Shown piece by piece: positions 1 to 8,684 of a stretch of DNA of 64,000 nucleotides (position 1 is the stretch's first letter; each line of letters begins with the position of its first letter). This stretch comes from Mesorhizobium ciceri biovar biserrulae WSM1271 (GTDB lineage Bacteria > Pseudomonadota > Alphaproteobacteria > Rhizobiales > Rhizobiaceae). The notes beneath the pieces are model-generated. The model saw only the letters and a list, made by a program, of their open reading frames with translations. It had not been told where the DNA came from and searched no databases. The DNA lies in contig NC_014923.1 of the NCBI RefSeq assembly GCF_000185905.1, forward strand, positions 4,487,501 to 4,551,500. Direction: 5' to 3'. A program made the translations under genes and the position numbers.

Positions 1-440
1 ACCGCCACCGCATCCGCGTCGCCCACAAGATGATGACCGGCGGCATGCCCTTCCTGCTGGCGGAGGTGAATACAAGGCTGGTGCTGTCCGGTCAGGCGGA
101 TGAGATACGAAAGCGCAGCATCGCCGAAATCAGCGCCCGCATCGCCATCGTACGCGAGACTTTGGCCGGCTTCGCCTTCAAGTCGCATGACAGGGTGCCC
201 TTTGTCTGGCTGACCCTGCCCGACCCCTGGCTTTCCGGCACCTTCAAGAACGCTTGCCTGGAGCACGGCGTGCTGATCGACGACGAGGACGAATTCAAGG
301 CCGGCCGTTCCGAGCAGGTTTTCCATGGCGTCCGCTTCGGCGTTTCGCAGCCGAGACAGCGCGGGGATATCGCTGAAGGCGTTGCGGTGATCCGGCGACT
401 TCTCGATGAAGGCCGCGCCGGCTACGACAGCTTCTCCTGA
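1..440 (+). CDS. PLP-dependent aminotransferase-fold protein, C-terminal part (5' end outside window)
   Basis: The reading frame is open from the left edge, so the start is missing; about 145 C-terminal residues are present. The segment resembles the small domain of fold-type I aminotransferases, including those fused to GntR DNA-binding domains (MocR/PdxR-like regulators). It has a hydrophobic WLTLP strand and ends with an RFGVSQPR-type motif, where the conserved arginine that grips the substrate carboxylate usually lies. The PLP lysine and any N-terminal DNA-binding domain would be upstream and cannot be seen. Whether it is an enzyme or a MocR-type regulator is therefore undecided. No terminator is obvious in the 119 bases before purL. 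Confidence 0.6.
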   Translation, partial: RHRIRVAHKMMTGGMPFLLAEVNTRLVLSGQADEIRKRSIAEISARIAIVRETLAGFAFKSHDRVPFVWLTLPDPWLSGTFKNACLEHGVLIDDEDEFKAGRSEQVFHGVRFGVSQPRQRGDIAEGVAVIRRLLDEGRAGYDSFS

Positions 441-559
441 CACTGCGTGGCTTTGTCCGGTTTTCCGTCGTTTTTCGTCAATCCATGGGTGTATCGGCCG
501 CAAGGCTTGCGATAAGACGGGACTCAAAATCCCAACGTCCCGGATAAAAATCGCCGCCC

Positions 560-2791
560 ATGACCATTTCCAATTCCGTGCCGATCACCCCCGAGCTCAT
601 TGCCTCACACGGGCTCAAGCCCGACGAGTACCAGCGCATTCTCGACCTCGTCGGGCGCGAGCCGAGCTTCACCGAACTCGGCATCTTCTCGGCGATGTGG
701 AATGAGCACTGCTCCTACAAATCCTCGAAGAAATGGCTGCGCACGCTGCCGACCACCGGACCTCAGGTCATCCAGGGGCCGGGCGAGAATGCTGGCGTGG
801 TCGACATCGGCGATGGCGACTGCGTCGTCTTCAAGATGGAGAGTCACAACCACCCATCCTACATCGAGCCCTACCAGGGTGCGGCGACCGGCGTCGGCGG
901 CATATTGCGCGACGTCTTCACCATGGGCGCGCGGCCGATCGCGGCGATGAATGCGCTGCGTTTTGGTGCGCCCGACCATCCCAAGACCAGGCACCTCGTT
1001 TCAGGCGTGGTTTCCGGCGTCGGCGGCTATGGCAACGCGTTCGGCGTGCCGACGGTCGGCGGCGAGGTCAATTTCGATGCCCGCTACAATGGCAACATCC
1101 TGGTCAACGCCTTTGCAGCGGGCCTTGCCAAGACCGATGCGATCTTCCTGTCCGAAGCCAAGGGAGTCGGCCTGCCGGTCGTCTATCTCGGCGCCAAGAC
1201 CGGCCGCGACGGCGTCGGCGGCGCCACCATGGCTTCGGCCGAATTCGACGACAAGATCGATGAGAAGCGTCCGACAGTGCAGGTCGGCGATCCCTTCACC
1301 GAAAAGTGCCTGCTGGAAGCCAGCCTCGAACTGATGGCCTCGGGCGCCGTCATCGCCATCCAGGACATGGGTGCGGCCGGCCTCACCTGCTCGGCGGTCG
1401 AAATGGGCGCCAAGGGCGACCTCGGCATCGAGCTCGATCTCGACAAGGTGCCGGTGCGCGAAGAGCGCATGAGCGCCTACGAAATGATGCTTTCGGAAAG
1501 CCAGGAGCGCATGCTGATGGTGCTGCGTCCGGAAAAGGAAAAGGAAGCCGAGGCGATCTTCCACAAATGGGGGCTCGACTTCGCCATCGTCGGCAAGACC
1601 ACCGACGATCTGCGCTTCCGCGTGCTGCACCAGGGCGACGAGGTTGCCAACCTGCCGATCAAGGATCTTGGCGACAAGGCTCCGGAATATGACCGGCCGT
1701 GGATCGAACCGAAGAAGCCGGCGCCGCTGGCCGCCAATGACGTTCCGCAAGCCGATGTTGCAGACGCGCTGCTGAAGCTGCTCGGCGGTCCCGACCTGTC
1801 TTCGCGCCGCTGGGTGTGGGAGCAGTATGACACGCTGATCCAGGGCAATTCGCTGCAGCTTCCAGGCGGCGATGCCGGCGTGGTGCGGGTCGAAGGCCAT
1901 GCGACCAAGGCGCTCGCCTTCTCGTCCGACGTGACGCCGCGCTATTGCGAGGCCGACCCTTACGAGGGCGGCAAGCAGGCGGTGGCCGAATGCTGGCGCA
2001 ACTTGACCGCCACCGGCGCTCTGCCGCTGGCCGCAACCGACAACCTCAATTTCGGCAACCCGGAACGGCCCGAGATCATGGGCCAGCTGGTCGGTGCCGT
2101 GAAGGGCATCGGCGACGCCTGTCGTGCGCTCGAATTCCCGATCGTCTCCGGCAATGTCTCGCTTTACAACGAGACCAACGGCCAGGGCATCCTGCCAACC
2201 CCGACCATCGGCGGCGTCGGCCTGATCGCCGATTGGTCGAAGATGGTGCGGGCCGGCTTTGCGGCCGAGGGCCAAATGATCCTGCTGGTCGGCGCGCCGG
2301 CGTCCTGGGGAACGCATCTCGGGCAATCGGTCTATTTCAGGGACATACACGGCCGCACGGATGGACCGCCGCCGCCGGTCGACCTCGAGCATGAAAAGCG
2401 CGTCGGCGACCATGTCCGCGCGCTCATCGCCTCCGGCATCGTCACGGCGGCGCATGACGTTTCCGATGGCGGTATCGCGGTGGCTTTAGCCGAAATGGTG
2501 ATGGCGTCCGGCATCGGCGCCACCGTTCCCGGCCTTGTCGGCACCGACCCGATCCCGGTCTGGTTCGGCGAGGATCAGGGCCGTTATCTGCTGACGCTGT
2601 CGATCGACCCGCATGGTGACGAATGGGACGCCATTCGCAAGCAGCAGGGCGAGCTTGGCATCTTCGCGCCGTGGATCGGCTCCACAGGCGGCAGCGCGCT
2701 GAAGCTTGGCGACGCCAGGGCAATCCCGGTCAGCGAACTCTCCTCGGCTCACGAAGGCTGGTTCCCACGCTTCATGGATCAGGCTAGTTGA
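560..2791 (+). CDS. purL: phosphoribosylformylglycinamidine synthase subunit PurL
   Basis: The 743-residue protein has the length of the small, stand-alone PurL that works with PurS and PurQ, not the fused 1300-residue form. It catalyses ATP-dependent conversion of FGAR to FGAM in cytosolic purine synthesis, using ammonia from PurQ. Visible family signatures are NEHCSYKSS at residues 48-56 (His50 is the likely catalytic base) and the metal/ATP motif ESHNHPS at 94-100, followed by a glycine-rich GAATGVGG. A second half with similar folds follows from about residue 430. The ATG at 560 gives the expected N terminus. PurS and PurQ are not in the window. The stop overlaps the next gene by four bases. 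Confidence 0.97.
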   Translation: MTISNSVPITPELIASHGLKPDEYQRILDLVGREPSFTELGIFSAMWNEHCSYKSSKKWLRTLPTTGPQVIQGPGENAGVVDIGDGDCVVFKMESHNHPSYIEPYQGAATGVGGILRDVFTMGARPIAAMNALRFGAPDHPKTRHLVSGVVSGVGGYGNAFGVPTVGGEVNFDARYNGNILVNAFAAGLAKTDAIFLSEAKGVGLPVVYLGAKTGRDGVGGATMASAEFDDKIDEKRPTVQVGDPFTEKCLLEASLELMASGAVIAIQDMGAAGLTCSAVEMGAKGDLGIELDLDKVPVREERMSAYEMMLSESQERMLMVLRPEKEKEAEAIFHKWGLDFAIVGKTTDDLRFRVLHQGDEVANLPIKDLGDKAPEYDRPWIEPKKPAPLAANDVPQADVADALLKLLGGPDLSSRRWVWEQYDTLIQGNSLQLPGGDAGVVRVEGHATKALAFSSDVTPRYCEADPYEGGKQAVAECWRNLTATGALPLAATDNLNFGNPERPEIMGQLVGAVKGIGDACRALEFPIVSGNVSLYNETNGQGILPTPTIGGVGLIADWSKMVRAGFAAEGQMILLVGAPASWGTHLGQSVYFRDIHGRTDGPPPPVDLEHEKRVGDHVRALIASGIVTAAHDVSDGGIAVALAEMVMASGIGATVPGLVGTDPIPVWFGEDQGRYLLTLSIDPHGDEWDAIRKQQGELGIFAPWIGSTGGSALKLGDARAIPVSELSSAHEGWFPRFMDQAS

Positions 2792-3300
2792 CCACGCTGG
2801 CTGCCCGGGCGCTGCTTGCAGTCGTTTTCTGGCCGTCGCTGTTCTTCTTCTGGTTCCTGGGACCGTTCGTCTTTTTCCTGCTGTCGACAACCTCGAGCGA
2901 GGTTTGTATGCGGCTGGAAACACGTGCGGAGTTCCTTGCCGCGGCGAACGGCGCCGTCCCGATGCTGGCGCTGCAGAACGTCCTCTACGCGGTCCCGATC
3001 ATCTGCCTGGTGCTCTGGGGCCGCCTTTTCCCGGATCCGGCACGGGCAAGGCACATCGTCACCTGCGTCAAGCTTTTCGCCGGCACGGTGGTCGTGGGCG
3101 CGTTGTGGGAGTACGGCTCGTCGCTCATCTGCGACGGCCATGGCCAAGGGTTCTTCTCGCCGGCTTGGCAAATGACGAGCTATCTCCCCATTGTCAGCCT
3201 GCTGCTCAACGCGCCGCTCTATGTGCTTGCCTTCAGCCTTGGCCGCGCTTTCTCGACACGCGAGGACGTTGCCGAGGATGAAGCAAGCCCACCGGCCTAG
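2788..3300 (+). CDS. predicted inner-membrane protein, translationally coupled to purL
   Basis: The 170-residue product begins at a TTG whose bases overlap the purL stop (TTGA), a typical coupled arrangement. It has about four hydrophobic segments (roughly residues 5-33, 57-80, 92-108 and 128-150) and no recognisable enzymatic motif. A Cys-containing loop lies between segments 3 and 4. I do not recognise the family. The coupled start and purine-operon position suggest co-expression with purL, but nothing shows a role in purine metabolism. No alternative ATG precedes the first membrane segment, which favours TTG. Confidence 0.6.
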   Translation: MTTLAARALLAVVFWPSLFFFWFLGPFVFFLLSTTSSEVCMRLETRAEFLAAANGAVPMLALQNVLYAVPIICLVLWGRLFPDPARARHIVTCVKLFAGTVVVGALWEYGSSLICDGHGQGFFSPAWQMTSYLPIVSLLLNAPLYVLAFSLGRAFSTREDVAEDEASPPA

Positions 3301-3425
3301 TCTTTCTCTGAAGCCGTGTGGCCGTTGGCGGGACAGAACGGCTTCAATCCGGACCGGAAAGGCTTTAGGCTCACCCGACTCTCATCTTATGGCCGGCTAC
3401 CGGCCGCTCGAAACAGGATTTTGCC

Positions 3426-3659
3426 ATGGCAATGGATGCCCACGACATCGAAAAACTGATCAAGGACGGCATTCCGGACGCCAAGGTGACGATTCGCGAT
3501 CTCGCCGGCGACGGCGACCACTATGCGGCCGAGGTGGTGGCCGAGAGCTTTCGCGGCAAGAGCCGCGTCCAGCAGCACCAGATGGTCTATGACGCGCTGA
3601 AGGGCAATATGGGCGGCGTGTTGCACGCATTGGCGCTGCAGACCAGCGTTCCCGACTGA
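3426..3659 (+). CDS. bolA: BolA/IbaG-family protein
   Basis: This 77-residue protein has the compact BolA fold pattern: an N-terminal helix, a DGDHY segment and a C-terminal stretch with QHQMVYDAL, where the conserved histidine helps hold a [2Fe-2S] cluster shared with a monothiol glutaredoxin. BolA proteins pair with CGFS glutaredoxins in iron-sulfur and iron homeostasis, and the grxD gene lies 141 bases downstream, as in many alphaproteobacteria. The ATG at 3426 has an AGGA at suitable spacing; an in-frame ATG six bases later is an alternative. The helix-turn-helix-like region of longer BolA members is shortened, closer to IbaG. Confidence 0.9.
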   Translation: MAMDAHDIEKLIKDGIPDAKVTIRDLAGDGDHYAAEVVAESFRGKSRVQQHQMVYDALKGNMGGVLHALALQTSVPD

Positions 3660-3800
3660 CCCTTAGCGCTTGGCCCAACATGGCTCATCCTTTGCGCCAT
3701 TTCAGCCACGGCGCGGCTAACGTCTTGTTTCGAGCAATCGTTGGGTTTATTTGAAGGGTATGTTTCGAGCCTGACTCCCACAGGCGGGAAAGGATATTCC

Positions 3801-4136
3801 ATGAGCGGCATCAACGACTACATTGACAATGAAGTGAAGGGCAACGACGTCGTCCTTTTCATGAAGGGCACACCTGGTTTCCCGCAATGCGGATTTTCCG
3901 GCCAGGTCGTCCAGATCCTCGACTATATCGGCGCCGACTACAAAGGCGTGAACGTCCTGGACTCGGCTGAACTGCGCCAGGGCATCAAGGAATACTCCAA
4001 CTGGCCGACGATCCCTCAGCTCTACGTCAAGGGAGAATTCGTCGGCGGTTGCGACATCGTGCGCGAGATGTTCCAGGCGGGCGAGCTGCAGACGTTCCTC
4101 GTCGAGAAGGGCGTCAGCGTCAAAGGCGCCGCCTGA
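3801..4136 (+). CDS. grxD: Grx4-family monothiol glutaredoxin
   Basis: The 111-residue protein carries the diagnostic CGFS motif at residues 30-33, preceded by MKGTPGFPQ, and the glutathione-binding WPTIPQLYVKGEF segment later on. Such proteins hold and transfer [2Fe-2S] clusters instead of reducing disulfides. An upstream in-frame start at 3741 would add 20 residues not typical of the family; the ATG at 3801 is preceded by GGAAAGGA and is preferred. It follows bolA, its usual protein partner, and fits with the suf operon found elsewhere in the window. Confidence 0.95.
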   Translation: MSGINDYIDNEVKGNDVVLFMKGTPGFPQCGFSGQVVQILDYIGADYKGVNVLDSAELRQGIKEYSNWPTIPQLYVKGEFVGGCDIVREMFQAGELQTFLVEKGVSVKGAA

Positions 4137-4146
4137 TTTCTGTTTT

Positions 4147-4188
4147 GTGCATGCCCGAAATCGACTTTGATTTTCGGGCATCGAGCAC
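4147..4188. repeat. imperfect palindrome downstream of grxD
   Basis: ATGCCCGAAA (4151-4160) pairs with TTTCGGGCAT (4172-4181), and an outer GTGC/GCAC pair (4147-4150 and 4185-4188) extends the structure across a small asymmetric bulge. It lies 10 bases after the grxD stop. It may be a processing or stability hairpin or a REP-type repeat, since the palindrome at 28151 shares the CCGAAA/TTTCGG core. No T-run follows directly, so it is not a clear terminator. Confidence 0.6.
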
Positions 4189-4251
4189 CAGGCACCGGGG
4201 CAACCTCACCTCGGCAATTTTCATGTCCTGACCCCAGGACCAGGACGAGCC

Positions 4252-4275
4252 AATGCGCCGGCCCGCCGGCGCATT
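4252..4275 (+). terminator. intrinsic terminator of the bolA-grxD unit
   Basis: AATGCGCCGGC (4252-4262) and GCCGGCGCATT (4265-4275) form an 11-bp GC-rich stem with a minimal loop, followed by TTCGTTT. It separates grxD from the MFS gene that starts at 4300, so that gene probably has its own promoter or depends on read-through. Confidence 0.75.
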
Positions 4276-4299
4276 TTCGTTTGAAAGATCGGACTTGCC

Positions 4300-5568
4300 G
4301 TGGACCAGCCAAGACCAGCGCCGCAATCGGCAAGCAAACTGCCCATTCCGCGCTGGGAGTTCATCGCTCTGTGCGCGGCACTGATGGCGCTGAACTCGCT
4401 GGCCATCGATATCATGCTGCCGGCTCTGCAGCAGATCGGCGCCTCGCTCGGCGTCGAAAATGAAAACCACCGGCAGTACGTCATAACGGCCTACATTCTG
4501 GGCTTCGGTGGCGGGCAGCTGTTCTTCGGGCCGATCTCGGATCGCTTCGGACGTCGCGCACCACTGGTCGCAGGGCTGGTGATTTATGTCGCCGCGGCTG
4601 CGGCCGCCGCCGTTGCACCAAGCTTTGAAACACTTCTGCTGTGCCGGGCCGTGCAAGGCATCGGTGCAGCCGCCACTCGTGTCATCGCGGTCTCGATCGT
4701 GCGCGATACGTTCGACGGCCGGCGCATGGCCGAGGTGATGTCGCTGATCTTCATGGTGTTCATGGCGATACCGGTCATTGCTCCCGGCATCGGCCAATTT
4801 ATCATGCTGTTTGCGACCTGGCATTGGATCTTCGTCACCATGGCCGTCGGTGCGCTGCTCGTCTCGGCCTGGTCGCTGCTGCGCCTTCCTGAAACGCTGC
4901 ATCCCGAACATCGCCGGCCGCTGACGCTCAACTCCATTGTCGGCGGGTTTCGTATCGTTCTCACCAACCGCATTGCGATCTGCTATGCCTTCGCCAGCAC
5001 CTTCATTTTCGGCGCCATGTTCGGCTTCATCGCTTCGGCGCAGCAGATCTATGTCGACATTTTCAAAGTCGGCGAGATGTTCCCGGTCATCTTTGCCGGG
5101 GTTGCGGGCGTGCTCGCCTTCTCCAACTTTCTGAACTCGCGCCTTGTTGGCCGCATCGGCATGCGCCGCCTGTCGCAGAGTGCGTTGCTGCTGTTCCTGG
5201 TCATCAGCCTTGCCTGGCTGGTGATTTCGCTGGAGATGAAGATGCCGCTCTGGCTGTTCATCACCTTCTTTGCCTGCGCCATGCTTCCATTCGGTGCGCT
5301 CGGCGCGAACTTCAACGCGCTGGCCATGGAGCCGCTCGGCCAACTGGCCGGCACGGCTTCGTCGATCCTCGGTTTCATGCAGACGTTTCTCGGCGGCATT
5401 CTCGGCACGCTGATCGGCCAGGCCTTCAACGGCACGGTGACGCCGCTGGCCGCCGGCTTCTGCAGCGTCTCGGTCGCCGCGCTGCTGATGATCTTCATCG
5501 CCGAGCGCGGCAAGATGTTCCAGCCACAGAACCCGCCCGTTTCAGGGCACATCACCGACTTGCATTAG
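4300..5568 (+). CDS. Bcr/CflA-type multidrug efflux MFS transporter
   Basis: The 422-residue protein has about 12 hydrophobic segments. After the second segment comes the MFS motif A version GPISDRFGRR (around residues 70-80), and the N-terminal LNSLAIDIMLPAL is characteristic of the drug:H+ antiporter-1 family to which Bcr and CflA belong. It should export small toxic compounds across the inner membrane in exchange for protons. The start is a GTG at 4300, directly after the terminator at 4252-4275. The gene converges on the next one and their stop codons overlap in TTAG. The substrate cannot be told from sequence. Confidence 0.85.
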   Translation: MDQPRPAPQSASKLPIPRWEFIALCAALMALNSLAIDIMLPALQQIGASLGVENENHRQYVITAYILGFGGGQLFFGPISDRFGRRAPLVAGLVIYVAAAAAAAVAPSFETLLLCRAVQGIGAAATRVIAVSIVRDTFDGRRMAEVMSLIFMVFMAIPVIAPGIGQFIMLFATWHWIFVTMAVGALLVSAWSLLRLPETLHPEHRRPLTLNSIVGGFRIVLTNRIAICYAFASTFIFGAMFGFIASAQQIYVDIFKVGEMFPVIFAGVAGVLAFSNFLNSRLVGRIGMRRLSQSALLLFLVISLAWLVISLEMKMPLWLFITFFACAMLPFGALGANFNALAMEPLGQLAGTASSILGFMQTFLGGILGTLIGQAFNGTVTPLAAGFCSVSVAALLMIFIAERGKMFQPQNPPVSGHITDLH

Positions 5569-5972
5569 GACGCACCTTCAAGGGCTGCCGTGAACCGAGG
5601 GGCAAGCATGCGCCCCGCAATTGCTTCGCCCATGCTGTCCGAAAAGTGCAATGGCAGAGCGTCATCGAGTGCCCTGAGGATGGATGCCACGAAGGCCCGG
5701 CTGCGCTGGGCATCGGTTCCCAGATCGGAATATGTGGCGCGAGGTTTGCCGATCAGCGTGCCGTTGCGGCGAAGCGAGAACCGCAGCGTGAGGGACATGC
5801 CCGCGGTTCCAGGTGGCGGCTTCCAGCAGGCATAGATCGCGTCCGACATCTCCTTTATCGTGTCGACGGGATCGGTACTGCGACAGCTGCGCTCTTGCGA
5901 CCTTGCTTCCAGGGAACTGGCGAACAGACCGGCGGCAAGAGCCACCGCGACAAATGCAAACCGAGGTTTCAT
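5565..5972 (-). CDS. small secreted protein with a TonB/TolA C-terminal-like domain
   Basis: The 135-residue product has a signal peptide (MKPRFAF then a hydrophobic stretch, with cleavage likely after SLEA near residue 24). The rest contains a FSLRRNGTLIGKP strand pattern like the small C-terminal domain shared by TonB and TolA, without the N-terminal anchor or proline-rich linker of a real energy transducer. The ATG at 5972 is chosen because GGAGG lies just upstream; a longer frame reaching 6194 runs into the IMPase gene and is unlikely. It follows the phosphatase gene on the same strand after 59 bases. Function unknown; likely periplasmic. Confidence 0.65.
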   Translation of the reverse strand: MKPRFAFVAVALAAGLFASSLEARSQERSCRSTDPVDTIKEMSDAIYACWKPPPGTAGMSLTLRFSLRRNGTLIGKPRATYSDLGTDAQRSRAFVASILRALDDALPLHFSDSMGEAIAGRMLAPRFTAALEGAS

Positions 5973-6031
5973 TCGAGAGCCTCCGGATTTGCGCGAGATT
6001 GTACTGCTTTCGGCTAACGCAGCAATCGATC

Positions 6032-6859
6032 CTACTGCGCCCAGAGCTCGCGGCGCAATTCGTGCCAGCTTTCCTTGTCTGGCGCGACAAGCAGGCCGCC
6101 GCCGAGATGCGAGGGCAGATAGGCGCTGCCGTCGAAGCGCGCCGCATGGCCGCCGGCCTCGGCATGGATCAGCACGCCGGCCAGGTGGTCCCACGGCATC
6201 AGCTTGTTGTAGACGACGAAGTGGGCATGGCCGCTCGCCAGCAGGCGATATTCGTGCGCGGCGCAGCGATAGGCGAACTGCGACAGGATCTTGGTCTGGT
6301 TGCGCGCCAGCCGTGTCCGTTCCGGCTCGGCCATATATTGCCAGGAGACAGAGCCGGTCATCTCCGAGATCGGCGCGGGTACCGCTACATGCACCTTCTC
6401 GATGCTGCCGTGCGCATGCCGGATATGGCTGCCGGCACCCCTGGCGCCAATCAGCCAGTCCTTGCCGACGGGATCGTGGATGATGCCGGCGACAGTCTCG
6501 CCCTTGACCACGACCGCCAGCATGACGCCGAACAGCGGCACGCCGGAGGCGAAATTGAAAGTACCGTCGACCGGGTCGATGACGAAGGCCAGATCGGCAT
6601 CGCCCAACCCGTTTAAAAGCGCTGGATTGTCGGAACAGGCCTCCTCGCCGACGACCATCGCTGAGGGATACCGCTCGCGCAGCCGCGCGGTGATCAGCCG
6701 CTCGGCATTGACGTCGGCTTCGGTCACCAGGTCGGCGGCCGACGTCTTCTGCCTGACATCGCCATCGCCCAACCGGCGAAAGCGCGGCATGATCTCGGCC
6801 AGTGCCGCCTCGGCCAGAATGCCGGCCAGCCAGTCGATCGCGGTGTCGTCAAATGTCAT
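6032..6859 (-). CDS. inositol monophosphatase-family phosphatase
   Basis: The 275-residue protein has the metal-binding signatures of the Li+-sensitive, Mg2+-dependent phosphatase family: GEEA with Glu72, DPVDGT with Asp95 and Asp98, and WDHLAG with Asp224. Substrates in this family include inositol phosphate, 3'-phosphoadenosine 5'-phosphate and histidinol phosphate; sequence alone does not choose between them. It overlaps the end of ttcA by 11 bases, indicating translational coupling, but the pairing gives no clear functional link. The start is the ATG at 6859. Confidence 0.88.
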   Translation of the reverse strand: MTFDDTAIDWLAGILAEAALAEIMPRFRRLGDGDVRQKTSAADLVTEADVNAERLITARLRERYPSAMVVGEEACSDNPALLNGLGDADLAFVIDPVDGTFNFASGVPLFGVMLAVVVKGETVAGIIHDPVGKDWLIGARGAGSHIRHAHGSIEKVHVAVPAPISEMTGSVSWQYMAEPERTRLARNQTKILSQFAYRCAAHEYRLLASGHAHFVVYNKLMPWDHLAGVLIHAEAGGHAARFDGSAYLPSHLGGGLLVAPDKESWHELRRELWAQ

Positions 6860-7736
6860 CGGCTTGCCTTGTGGTGAGGGTCTCGTTGAGGGCAGCGAAA
6901 TCGAATAGCTTTCTGTCGAGCAGATGCGATGGCCTGCTGTTCGACAGCGCGCGCAGCATCGTATCCTTGCGGCCCGGCATGCGCTTTTCCAGGTCCTCGA
7001 GCATCGCCTTCATGGCGTTGCGCTGAAGACCTTCCTGGCTGCCGCAGAGATCGCAGGGAATGATAGGGAATCGCATGGCGGCAGCGAATTTTTCCAGATC
7101 AACCTCGGCGCAATAGCTCAAGGGCCGCAGCACCATGACGTCGCCTTCGTCATTGAGCAGTTTTGGCGGCATGGCGGCGAGACGCCCGCCATGGAAGAGG
7201 TTCATGAAGAAGGTCTCGAGAATGTCCTCGCGATGGTGGCCGAGCACCAGCGCCGAGCACCCCTCCTCGCGTGCAATGCGGTAGAGATGGCCGCGCCTGA
7301 GACGCGAGCAGAGCGAGCAATAGGTGCTGCCCGCCGGCAGCTTGTCGGTGACGACGGAATAGGTGTCCTGATATTCGATCCGGTGCGCAATGCCGTGGCT
7401 GTCGAGATAGTCCGGCAGGATATGTTTGGGGAAATTCGGTTGGCCCTGGTCGAGATTGCAGGCCAGAAGATCGACCGGCAAGAGCCCGCGCCATTTGAGG
7501 TCGAGCAGCACCGCGAGCAGGCCGTAGGAATCCTTGCCGCCCGACAGCGCTACGAGCCAGCGCTGGCCGGGCTTGACCATCGAGAAATCCTCGATCGCCT
7601 GCCGGGTCAGCCGCAGCAGCCGCTTGCGCAGTTTGTTGAACTCGACCGAGGACGGCACGTCGGCGAACAGCGGATGGAAACCGCCTTCGCTGTCGGCGAC
7701 CGGTTCGAGCGTTTCAATGTCTGGAAGCATGTTCAT
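6849..7736 (-). CDS. ttcA: tRNA 2-thiocytidine(32) synthetase TtcA
   Basis: The 295-residue protein carries the PP-loop ATP pyrophosphatase motif SGGKDS at residues 65-70 and two CxxC pairs, CSLC at 140-143 and CDLC at 228-231, that bind the iron-sulfur cluster used by TtcA to thiolate C32 of certain tRNAs. Length and motif spacing fit the family. It lies downstream of rpsD on the same strand, but a terminator (7794-7817) stands between them. The iron-sulfur dependence links it to the suf genes in the same window. The in-frame ATG two codons further in (MLPD) is an alternative start. Confidence 0.93.
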   Translation of the reverse strand: MNMLPDIETLEPVADSEGGFHPLFADVPSSVEFNKLRKRLLRLTRQAIEDFSMVKPGQRWLVALSGGKDSYGLLAVLLDLKWRGLLPVDLLACNLDQGQPNFPKHILPDYLDSHGIAHRIEYQDTYSVVTDKLPAGSTYCSLCSRLRRGHLYRIAREEGCSALVLGHHREDILETFFMNLFHGGRLAAMPPKLLNDEGDVMVLRPLSYCAEVDLEKFAAAMRFPIIPCDLCGSQEGLQRNAMKAMLEDLEKRMPGRKDTMLRALSNSRPSHLLDRKLFDFAALNETLTTRQADDI

Positions 7737-7793
7737 GGCATGTCGCTTTCAATGGCCCAGAGCGCCGGATTAGCGGACATGACCGACAAAGAA

Positions 7794-7817
7794 AAGGCCG
7801 CCTCGACGGGCGGCCTT
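7794..7817 (-). terminator. intrinsic terminator of rpsD
   Basis: AAGGCCGCC (7794-7802) pairs with GGCGGCCTT (7809-7817). Read on the minus strand the stem is followed by TTTCTTTG, giving a Rho-independent terminator 27 bases after the rpsD stop. Confidence 0.8.
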
Positions 7818-7843
7818 CGCAGGATGTCGCAGAACGCGCTCGT

Positions 7844-8461
7844 TTAGCGCGAATAGAATTCGACGACCAGGTTCGGTTCCATCTGCACGGCGAACGGAAC
7901 GTCCGCCAGGCCGGGGATGCGCGAGAAGGTCGCGACCATCTTGTTGTGATCGGCTTCGATGTAGTCCGGCACGTCGCGCTCGGCGAGACCGACCGCTTCC
8001 AGAACGATGACCAGCTGCTTGGACTTTTCGCGGATTTCGACGACATCGCCCGGCTTGCAGCGGTACGAGCCGATGTTGACGCGCTTGCCGTTGACGTTGA
8101 CGTGACCGTGGTTGACGAACTGACGGGCGGCGAAAATGGTCGGCACGAACTTGGCGCGGTAGACGACCGCGTCGAGACGCGACTCGAGCAGGCCGATCAG
8201 GTTCTCCGAGGTGTCGCCCTTGCGGCGGTCAGCCTCTTCATAAACCTTGCGGAACTGCTTTTCCGAAACGTCGCCATAGTGCCCCTTCAGCTTCTGCTTG
8301 GCGCGCAGCTGCAGGCCGAAATCGGAAAGCTTGCCCTTGCGGCGCTGGCCATGCTGGCCGGGGCCGTATTCACGCTTGTTGACCGGGGACTTCGGGCGGC
8401 CCCAGATGTTTTCGCCGAGACGGCGGTCGATCTTGTACTTCGCGGATTCGCGCTTGCTCAT
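7844..8461 (-). CDS. rpsD: 30S ribosomal protein S4
   Basis: The 205-residue protein is a full-length bacterial S4: an N-terminal MSKRESAKYKIDRRLG start, the YGPGQHGQRR motif around residue 32, and an RNA-binding S4 domain in the middle (RLDAVVYRAKF onward). It is a primary 16S rRNA binder at the 5' domain. The zinc-binding cysteines of some S4 forms are absent. The gene stands alone, not in the alpha operon, as is usual in Rhizobiales. AAGGGAA precedes the ATG. Its long upstream region contains several hairpins that may allow autoregulation (see 8462-8684). Confidence 0.98.
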   Translation of the reverse strand: MSKRESAKYKIDRRLGENIWGRPKSPVNKREYGPGQHGQRRKGKLSDFGLQLRAKQKLKGHYGDVSEKQFRKVYEEADRRKGDTSENLIGLLESRLDAVVYRAKFVPTIFAARQFVNHGHVNVNGKRVNIGSYRCKPGDVVEIREKSKQLVIVLEAVGLAERDVPDYIEADHNKMVATFSRIPGLADVPFAVQMEPNLVVEFYSR

Positions 8462-8684
8462 CGCATTCCCTTTTCAAAACAACACACCCGGAACCTCATG
8501 GTCCGGGTGAAGGAAACGCGCCCTCCTCTGGCCTCCGTTTTCGAGACCTGACAGGGTTTTCCCACGCAACGCGGCGGAAAACCCACGGGACACGTCAGTT
8601 CAAACAAGATAGTAGAATTGGATTTCCACGCATCTTGCGCACATAAAGAAAACCACCGGGCATTGCGGCCCGGTGTTGGCGCGC
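8462..8684 (-). promoter_or_regulatory. structured 5' leader of rpsD (three hairpins)
   Basis: Reading toward rpsD there are three stem-loops. The first is GCCCGGTG/CACCGGGC (8654-8675), followed by GGTTTTCTTT on the minus strand like an attenuator. The second is GGGTTTTCC/GGAAAACCC (8554-8584). The third is CACCCGGA/TCCGGGTG (8485-8509), just upstream of the ribosome binding site and followed by TGTTGTTTT. S4 is a known translational autoregulator in other bacteria; that this leader acts so is inference. Confidence 0.45.

Noticed and set aside
1001..2455. 484-codon open frame antisense to purL, and similar long antisense frames at 15321-17528 (alaS) and 26515-28104 (sufB)
   Set aside because: These are GC-rich shadow frames of clearly conserved genes; their products have low-complexity Arg/Asp/His-rich sequence and match no family.
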